Below, in pieces: positions 27,056-33,215 of a stretch of 33,215 bases of DNA. This DNA comes from Nemertoderma westbladi (lineage: Eukaryota > Xenacoelomorpha > Nemertodermatida > Nemertodermatidae), in assembly GCA_032718475.1 (NCBI GenBank), contig JAUCBJ010003158.1, positions 1 to 33,215 on the forward strand, read 5' to 3'. Each line of letters begins with the position of its first letter. The stretch's first letter is position 1. The notes under the pieces are model-generated. The model ran no database searches and was not told the DNA's origin. It was given only the letters and a program-made list of their open reading frames with translations. Both the position numbers and the translations under genes were made by a program.

Positions 27056-30000
27056 TTACAGCTTATTAGATGCGTTTATACGACTGGAAACTCGAATTAA
27101 ACCATCTGTATCTATATGTGGTACTAAGTTACGTAATTTACTATTTATTGGGACTGAATGACCTCTCTTAAGGCATTCATATTCCTTGCTAAATGTCTGT
27201 TTCTGAACATAACGCAAGATACATGAGCCAGATTTACGCAATTCTGCAATTGTCACATGTGCATTTACGCTCATTTCGGTTTCTAATACTTTCTTTTGTT
27301 TGACTCTGAGGCACCAGACATGCCAATCAAACAACCGTATAAGCCACGCTGTAAGTAAACACAGCAAATACCAGGATGAATATTTATTGATGAAATACTT
27401 AAGTCTATCATCAATAGACATATCCTTAGCTAAGTTAATTTTGTGAAGATTTATCTCAATGGGTGCTAGGTGATCCTTTTCTAGCGTGACGTCATCTTTG
27501 TCATTGATGTCTAAGTCAACTACAGAGCGCCATGTCTCATTCTCGCAGTCATAAACAATGCTAGATGAGAGGTTTGCAACATATGCACACTGTAAGTTGC
27601 ATGTATCTGCCCCCTCATGGCAGATAGCCCCCTCTTCATAGATCAGCCGATCTAAAGAAGTTAGTCCTAGGGTGTTAATGTTACCAACATAGACCCCCGG
27701 ATCAAAATTGGATAAATTAACCTCAGGATTATTATCCTCTGTAGGAAGATCAATGTCGGTAATTGGCCGTGGCCAAGTGGATGGTAAATCCGTAAGGTAT
27801 GGTGGGCCATGCCACCAAAGGGATTTATTTAGCAAGTTCTTGACGGATAATCCACGACTGATATCATCAGCCGGGTTTAAAACTCCTGGTACATGATGCC
27901 AAGAGTTAGGAGTAGTTCTCAAGACAATTTTATTGACACGGGTTGCTTCATAGCGTTTCAAAACACATGTAGGGTTACGAATATACCCTAACACTACTGT
28001 AGAATCAGTATGGAAATATTCTGGTACATCACCGAGATGCAACTCATGTCGCAGCATCACAATGATGTCTGTCAGTAATACGGCGGCTTCTAACTCTAGT
28101 CGAGGTGTAGAAGTAATTGAAGCCATATTAACAATACGACTCTTTGAGTATAATATGTTTACACGTACATCCCTATTATACTCTGCACGTATATATGCCA
28201 CAGCCCCATATGCATAATCAGAGGCATCAGAAAACAAGTGCAATTGATAGTTGCAACTAGATGGAAGATCTTGCCGCAGGAGGCGGTCTATCTCTACATC
28301 ATTAAGAAGAGGAAGTTGATTCTCCCACTTTATCCACGCTCTTTGCAGTTCCATTGGGATTTTATCATCCCAGTCACACCCTGCCTTCCAGATAGACTGT
28401 ATTATTAGTTTACCCTGAACTAGAAATGGTGCAAGGAACCCCAGAGGATCATATGTTGACGCAAACTTACTAAGACAACCTGCTTTAGTATAAGGACGTT
28501 GTTTAACCTTCACATCAAAGGTAAATATATCAGCTTGTGGGTCCCAAACCACACCAAGGGCTCTAGTCACTGGCAAGTGGTCAAGGTCTAGATCAACTTT
28601 AGGACTGAGAGCATCTGAAGCCATGGAAGCCAGAAACTCTTTACTGTTTGACTGGAATTTTCTAAGATTAAAACCCCCTAAGGATAGACAATCAATTAGG
28701 TCATGCGCTAATTGAGTGGCCTCTTCCACTGAGTCAACTGATGGTAGACCATCATCAACATAAAATGACTCATCAATAACTCTAGCAACATCAGAAACAA
28801 ATAAGTCATTATGGTCTTTCCCACACTGTTTAACAGTGTTACCTGCTATGCAAGGTGAATCACGCGCTCCAAATGGGTGTCGAACCATTTTATAGACAAC
28901 CATATCACCCTTAGGTGGCTTCCATAGAAACCGAAGGCTGTCGGAGTCCTCCCTAGTTACACCAATCTGGTGGAACATTGCCTCTATATCACAACAGAAA
29001 GCAATGCTCCCTAAACGAATACGTATTAATACTCCAATGAGGGGTATAATTTGTGGTGGACCATCTAATAATTGGGAGTTCAATGACATCCCTTTATAGA
29101 TGGCTGCCGCATCATTAACTATGCGGATCTTACCAGGTTTACTATCATGTTCAACATGATGATGAGGTAGGTAATAAGTTTGTGGTGAATGTCTTTTAAA
29201 TTCTTCCAATGATAACTTTACTGCATATCCTGCAGTTTCATAATCTAACAATTGATTATGATATTGTTGATATTTGGCTGGATACTTTTCTAAACGACGT
29301 ATTAAGCCATCCAGTCGACGCTTCGCCAATGGATAGTTATTTATTAATTGAGGAGGATTTTGATTCCAGAGCATTCCTACAGTATACCGACCATTATCTA
29401 AGGTAGTTGTTTCCTTAAGTATGGATAATGCTCGTTCATCGCTCCGTGATAAGACGGTTTCCTCATCCTTAGCGTTGGACATTGGTTTCAGAACCTGATT
29501 GTCATCATTAGTATAACCTTCCAAACCTAATTGTTGTTTAACTACAGACACCCAATCATAACTGGATATTTCAAGATGCCTGATTTCACAATTTACTTTA
29601 ACAGATGGAATTGGTCCCACTAAGGCATACCCAAATGGTGTATGCACAATAGTAGGGCCTTCTCTTGTTTCTTGAACTATTGCATGTTCATGAATGTAAC
29701 CAGCATCCCGACCTATGATTATAGTAACTTCTGGTAACTCAATACCTGAAGGAACTAGTTGATCCAGATATGGCTGGAAATCTGGATATGCTGACAAATC
29801 TATACTTGCCAGATCTGGGACTCTTGTCTGTTGAAGGTTGTCTAACACCAAAGTGTTAGAAACTTTAGTAATAAATGTTTCATCTACTGCAGGGCGACCT
29901 TTTAAAGGCCTAATAGAGCAAGCTATTGAAGCAATAGGATGCACACTAATTGATAATACCTCTTTGATTGTCATCAAAGATTGGGAATCCGGAACTTCAT

Positions 30001-30709
30001 TCATGAACTGCAATACCTTAGCATGCAAAACTGTATGAGTTGAACCTGAATCCAGTAAGGCAAAAGTACTAAGACGTTTGTCATTTATGTCAATAGTTAC
30101 GGGTACTACAGACAACCACATCTCCATATTAATATGCGATTGCTTATCACAACGCAATATTGTCACATCATGATTTGTGATACTATATGTACCAGATTTA
30201 TTTGTTTCAGCTGAAATTGGAATCTCAGCCATGGAATTACTTGAAACCAATTCACTCCTAAATGTTTTAATTTTAGCTGATTTCTTGGTATCCTCTATAT
30301 AACCAAGAATCCAATGAAGGACAGAGTGGTGAGCACCTTGGCAATGCTCACAGATTGGTTTGCGTGTTATTTTTGAATATTTTGGGCAGACAGTATTCCT
30401 ATGCCCCCTTTCCACACAATAGTGACATACATCCCCACTGTGGTACCATGCCACCTTATGGATAATGTCCAAATGATTAAACTTTGAGCAATGGGATATT
30501 GTATGTCCTTCTAGTTCACAATAAGAACAATTTAATACTCGCTTTGGAATTGTGGATGTATTTTCCTCTTTATAGCCTGCTCCATTAGAAGTTCCTTGAA
30601 CTGGTTCTGGGGACTTCATAGGATCGTTTGATCGTGTGGATGGGTCAGGTCCATGTGCTGAAGCTGAAGCAGGCCTAAAAACCAGATGGTGCACCAGTGG
30701 TTGACACAT
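27056..30709 (-). CDS. pol: BEL/Pao pol: protease, reverse transcriptase, RNase H (integrase missing)
   Basis: An open frame of 1,217 codons. Residues 61-74 and 95-108 are CCHC zinc knuckles (CSYCELEGHTISHC, CHYCVERGHRNTVC), and a third Cys/His set follows at about 120-132. The aspartic protease motif LLDSGSTHTVLH is at 218-229. RT blocks include FCCDIEAMFHQIGV (571-584), RHPFGARDSPC and SFYVDDGLPS (YVDD at 650-653). RNase H shows FSDASDYAYGA (826-836), RLELEAAVLLTDI and HTDSTVVLGYI. The protein stops before any integrase motif. The frame is +1 relative to gag. Translation probably enters by frameshifting, so the ATG at 30709 need not be used. Confidence 0.9.
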   Translation of the reverse strand: MCQPLVHHLVFRPASASAHGPDPSTRSNDPMKSPEPVQGTSNGAGYKEENTSTIPKRVLNCSYCELEGHTISHCSKFNHLDIIHKVAWYHSGDVCHYCVERGHRNTVCPKYSKITRKPICEHCQGAHHSVLHWILGYIEDTKKSAKIKTFRSELVSSNSMAEIPISAETNKSGTYSITNHDVTILRCDKQSHINMEMWLSVVPVTIDINDKRLSTFALLDSGSTHTVLHAKVLQFMNEVPDSQSLMTIKEVLSISVHPIASIACSIRPLKGRPAVDETFITKVSNTLVLDNLQQTRVPDLASIDLSAYPDFQPYLDQLVPSGIELPEVTIIIGRDAGYIHEHAIVQETREGPTIVHTPFGYALVGPIPSVKVNCEIRHLEISSYDWVSVVKQQLGLEGYTNDDNQVLKPMSNAKDEETVLSRSDERALSILKETTTLDNGRYTVGMLWNQNPPQLINNYPLAKRRLDGLIRRLEKYPAKYQQYHNQLLDYETAGYAVKLSLEEFKRHSPQTYYLPHHHVEHDSKPGKIRIVNDAAAIYKGMSLNSQLLDGPPQIIPLIGVLIRIRLGSIAFCCDIEAMFHQIGVTREDSDSLRFLWKPPKGDMVVYKMVRHPFGARDSPCIAGNTVKQCGKDHNDLFVSDVARVIDESFYVDDGLPSVDSVEEATQLAHDLIDCLSLGGFNLRKFQSNSKEFLASMASDALSPKVDLDLDHLPVTRALGVVWDPQADIFTFDVKVKQRPYTKAGCLSKFASTYDPLGFLAPFLVQGKLIIQSIWKAGCDWDDKIPMELQRAWIKWENQLPLLNDVEIDRLLRQDLPSSCNYQLHLFSDASDYAYGAVAYIRAEYNRDVRVNILYSKSRIVNMASITSTPRLELEAAVLLTDIIVMLRHELHLGDVPEYFHTDSTVVLGYIRNPTCVLKRYEATRVNKIVLRTTPNSWHHVPGVLNPADDISRGLSVKNLLNKSLWWHGPPYLTDLPSTWPRPITDIDLPTEDNNPEVNLSNFDPGVYVGNINTLGLTSLDRLIYEEGAICHEGADTCNLQCAYVANLSSSIVYDCENETWRSVVDLDINDKDDVTLEKDHLAPIEINLHKINLAKDMSIDDRLKYFINKYSSWYLLCLLTAWLIRLFDWHVWCLRVKQKKVLETEMSVNAHVTIAELRKSGSCILRYVQKQTFSKEYECLKRGHSVPINSKLRNLVPHIDTDGLIRVSSRINASNKL
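30674..30683 (-). promoter_or_regulatory. candidate +1 ribosomal frameshift site GGU UUU UAG G at the gag stop
   Basis: Gag ends ...GGT TTT TAG. Pol lies in the +1 frame, which in this stretch reads GTT TTT AGG. A tRNA-Phe on UUU can move one base forward and still pair with UUU, placing AGG in the A site and bypassing the stop. The logic is that of the CUU UGA C site in bacterial prfB and of Ty1-type +1 shifts. A one-base gain in the T5 run of an originally single gag-pol frame would look the same. Confidence 0.4.
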
Positions 30710-33215
30710 AATTTAATGTAGCCATTGGTGTTGAATTTAAGTTATTTATTGTGGACACTCGCTGTGGACTTGGTTTACTGGATTGACTTGGCCCTGGTAC
30801 ATTAGCTGTTTGGTTTGGCCTGTAGCCACCACCTACATCAACGTAAACAGGATCATTAACAATCTGTGCTTCACATTTTATATATTCTGCAAGTTCAGTT
30901 AATCTAGGTTCACGGTTGTGGTTTTGTCTAATATAATAAACTTTGCGTTTCCACCGCTCATACATTCGAATGTCGAGGTTCTCGGCAACCCTTCGCAGAT
31001 TGGTAGATGAATTCATTTCATCCGCTGATTTAAAATATTGCAAAACCAAAACCATTTGTGAGATCTTGTCTGCATAATTTTGCAATTTGAACCTACGTTG
31101 TGTTTCTGAACCAGAGTTCAGATCAACTTTTTCTGTCAATTCTGTTATAATTCTCTCAACTATAACACTCGGATGGCCATACCTTCCATGCAAGGCATCC
31201 CAAGCGGCTTTATACCCACCTGGCAAACCTAAAAACCCTTTAACCAGACCAAGGGGAATTGGGCCCAAATATTGTGTTAAGCACATGAATTTTTCCATTT
31301 CATTTAATTCTTGAGATTCAATATAAGAAATAAAACTAGCTACAAAATTTATATAGCCACTAGCTTCTCCATTAAATTTGGGCACTTCCATTTTTGGCAA
31401 TGAAAGCTTAGTGTTTAGCCTTTCAATAGCCTTTACACTCATGGCACTAACATTCATAACCTGTGTCATGACTTCACACATCTGTGATTCGATATTAGGA
31501 GTAGATCCCATCCCCACACGGTGACCTGGATCATGAAAAGGGTTCTGTAATGGTTCAGGTATGGGCCAATTGTTAATTGGCGATTCAGGTGAATTTTGTG
31601 CCCCAGGAACAGGTATCTGGAATCCTGGACTCGAATTAAGCACAGGGTTTGCTTTCAAACAATCGAAATGGTAAAAATTCTCAGGTGTAGAAAATTTTTG
31701 TACATTTGATGGTGTATCACTTCTAATTCCACCCTTATATGGTGGCTTAAACACATCACCTACTCCTAAATGGTTTATAGGCATAGGTTGTGAGCCCTGC
31801 AATAAAGAGTTAAACATAGGCTCTGACAATTTATCAAGTAATTTATCAGGTACAGCCCAACTGCGGGAGGACATCTGGGCCTGGGGGGAAACAGTTGTCA
31901 CTATTGGGTCCACTCTGTGGGTTTTTTGTGATGGCTGTGCTATATTTGAAATTGTAGTGCTTGGATTATAGCTGGGCACAAATGTATTTACATTATCTAT
32001 ATTTGTGTGGGTATAATCATCACCGTCATTGTTTGTATGTGTATAGTGAAGATATCGTTGACTGCCACTATATTGAGATTCAGAGATATCCCTGTTGTCC
32101 AAAGACCGTGTCATGGGGCCAGGGGGCAATGCAGTGACAATTTCAGTAGGTGTAACCTGTGTAGAACGGGTAATAACAAAGTGAGTATCAGTTTGCATTC
32201 CCTCGTCCACAGTTGGCATAGTCAATTTATATTCAGGACTAGAATCCTGCATATCGACTTCAATTGACATGTCATTACGATTTTGAGTCGAATTAAATGG
32301 TTGGTTGTGTAGAATAGAAACAACAGGAGATAGTGGCCTAGGCCTAGGGTTTATAGGCATGTAGGTGTCCTCCTGTCTTATGGGACCAACAGAGGATAAT
32401 TCACCACCATCTTGCTGAAATGTGACTATACAAGGATTAGTGTCTACTTTAGGCTTATTAAATAAAGCCATAATTGGTGATCTATAGTTAGATGGATCTG
32501 AACCTGCCTCTAAAGCAGCTAAAACTTCAGGTTCATCTGTCGACAAAAGGACCTCTAATGTAGCCCGTTCTAGGTCATTATGAGACTCAGTGACAGCAAG
32601 TTGGCGTTTAGCCCTAGATTGCTGTTGCTCAAGTTTGAGATCGACTAAACGTTTATTTGCAGCAGCAACTGCCTCTGCCTCTAGTTGAGCCGTTTTGAGT
32701 TTCGTTTCTTCACTATCAAGCGCCTCAGCTAAACGTAGGTTATTTTCCATTTGTTTAGTCTTAAGCAAAGCCCTTTGATGCCTCCTGAGAGCCCTTAATG
32801 ATTTAGATTTCTCAGAAAGCTGTGAACTATGTTGTGAAACCGAATCCGATGGTTTGATTTGTGAACTAGTATCACTACCAGTAACATTCCTGGCAGTAAT
32901 GTCATTTGGTACAGCCCTAGACCCCGTCACCATTTCAGTACAAACGACACCAGCATCTATGGGTGATTTAACTGGTTCACTACCACTATCAGGTATCAAT
33001 GGGCCTTTATTCAGTGAATACACTGCTGCAGAAATGTCTACAGCAATGGGACAAACTGGTGTCTCTTCACTAATGCCCCCTGCGCCTGCCCCTGTTGATA
33101 TGTCCACCAATGTATCCATATCATTAAAATCGGCAGGTGTGCTCGCGGTAAATGTGTGTCCCTGTCTACTTGAATCACCCTGACTGACTTGCTCGACTGT
33201 ATCATTATAATATGG
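30675..33215 (-). CDS. gag: BEL/Pao gag polyprotein, partial at window edge
   Basis: The frame is open from the window edge (33215) to TAG at 30675, at least 846 residues. The first ATG inside the window is at 33119, but the frame continues upstream without a stop, so the true start is outside. A long Lys/Glu/Ala/Gln-rich helix, likely coiled coil, lies at about 32810-32600. A Pro/Ser/Thr-rich disordered part follows. A DUF1759-type gag core (LPKMEVPKFNGEASGYINF ... FMCLTQYLGPIPLGLVKGF ... AAWDALHGRYG) spans about 31410-30840. The knuckles that usually end gag are encoded in the pol frame. No internal stop or frameshift. Confidence 0.85.
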   Translation of the reverse strand, partial: PYYNDTVEQVSQGDSSRQGHTFTASTPADFNDMDTLVDISTGAGAGGISEETPVCPIAVDISAAVYSLNKGPLIPDSGSEPVKSPIDAGVVCTEMVTGSRAVPNDITARNVTGSDTSSQIKPSDSVSQHSSQLSEKSKSLRALRRHQRALLKTKQMENNLRLAEALDSEETKLKTAQLEAEAVAAANKRLVDLKLEQQQSRAKRQLAVTESHNDLERATLEVLLSTDEPEVLAALEAGSDPSNYRSPIMALFNKPKVDTNPCIVTFQQDGGELSSVGPIRQEDTYMPINPRPRPLSPVVSILHNQPFNSTQNRNDMSIEVDMQDSSPEYKLTMPTVDEGMQTDTHFVITRSTQVTPTEIVTALPPGPMTRSLDNRDISESQYSGSQRYLHYTHTNNDGDDYTHTNIDNVNTFVPSYNPSTTISNIAQPSQKTHRVDPIVTTVSPQAQMSSRSWAVPDKLLDKLSEPMFNSLLQGSQPMPINHLGVGDVFKPPYKGGIRSDTPSNVQKFSTPENFYHFDCLKANPVLNSSPGFQIPVPGAQNSPESPINNWPIPEPLQNPFHDPGHRVGMGSTPNIESQMCEVMTQVMNVSAMSVKAIERLNTKLSLPKMEVPKFNGEASGYINFVASFISYIESQELNEMEKFMCLTQYLGPIPLGLVKGFLGLPGGYKAAWDALHGRYGHPSVIVERIITELTEKVDLNSGSETQRRFKLQNYADKISQMVLVLQYFKSADEMNSSTNLRRVAENLDIRMYERWKRKVYYIRQNHNREPRLTELAEYIKCEAQIVNDPVYVDVGGGYRPNQTANVPGPSQSSKPSPQRVSTINNLNSTPMATLNYVSTTGAPSGF

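Larger units (their letters stand above)
27056..33215 (-). mobile_element. BEL/Pao LTR retrotransposon, lacking integrase, partial at the right edge
   Basis: Minus-strand gag followed by pol, with BEL/Pao hallmarks: a DUF1759-type gag core, CCHC knuckles, a DSGS aspartic protease, an RT with YVDD, RNase H and the adjoining A17-type region. The element ends at 27056, just after DGLIRVSSRINASNKL, the segment that normally leads into the integrase zinc-binding domain. Both LTRs and the 5' end are not visible. The long intact frames suggest a fairly recent copy that lost its 3' third. Confidence 0.85.

Overview
The window looks like repeat-dense, AT-rich DNA from an animal, probably an invertebrate. 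The evidence is the mobile-element mix (BEL/Pao LTR retrotransposon, several families of non-LTR retrotransposon, a piggyBac transposase), a eukaryotic 3' splice acceptor repeated in front of every unit of an exon array, AATAAA-type 3' ends, and no bacterial gene organisation. I cannot name the phylum. No rRNA, tRNA, CRISPR array or conserved cellular housekeeping gene was recognised. Nearly all recognisable coding sequence is mobile-element derived or broken.

Layout. 1-569 (minus) is the N-terminal part of a C2H2-type zinc-finger protein with a Pro-Gln repeat, running off the left edge. 1627-1771 is a cluster of palindromes. 1908-4982 is a tandem array of six roughly 542-bp units, each an intron end plus an exon for an OTU-type cysteine protease domain, all broken by the same stop codon. 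5143-5573 holds degenerate direct repeats, and 6105-6243 a scrap of LINE reverse transcriptase. 6497-7063 and 7658-8404 (minus) are unidentified reading frames. 8501-9347 is a cleanly delimited 5'-truncated non-LTR insertion with a 16-bp target-site duplication. 10209-13530 is an 11-bp minisatellite interrupted by a 5'-truncated LINE. 13563-14426 (plus) is the 3' part of a piggyBac transposase. 15826-17970 (plus) is a long, heavily frameshifted pseudogene of unknown family. 18046 to about 22404 (minus) is a nearly full-length two-ORF LINE carrying a nested insertion of about 425 bp. 22500-25625 contains a perfect hairpin, a GCGCC-motif cluster, another LINE scrap, one unidentified ORF and two tandem duplications. 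27056-33215 (minus) is a BEL/Pao element whose gag runs off the right edge and whose pol stops just before integrase.

How the parts relate. There is no operon or pathway. The window records successive insertions: a LINE inside an 11-bp repeat array, a piggyBac remnant against the other end of that array, a nested insertion in a LINE endonuclease region, and a LINE tail that interrupted an older reading frame. The items most worth a second look are the OTU exon array with its higher-order structure, the LINE/11-bp-repeat association, the unidentified pseudogene at 15826-17970, a possible +1 frameshift site (UUU UAG G) between gag and pol, and the excess of the palindromes TAGGCCTA and TACCGGTA, including apparent 6-bp gains inside the minisatellite.
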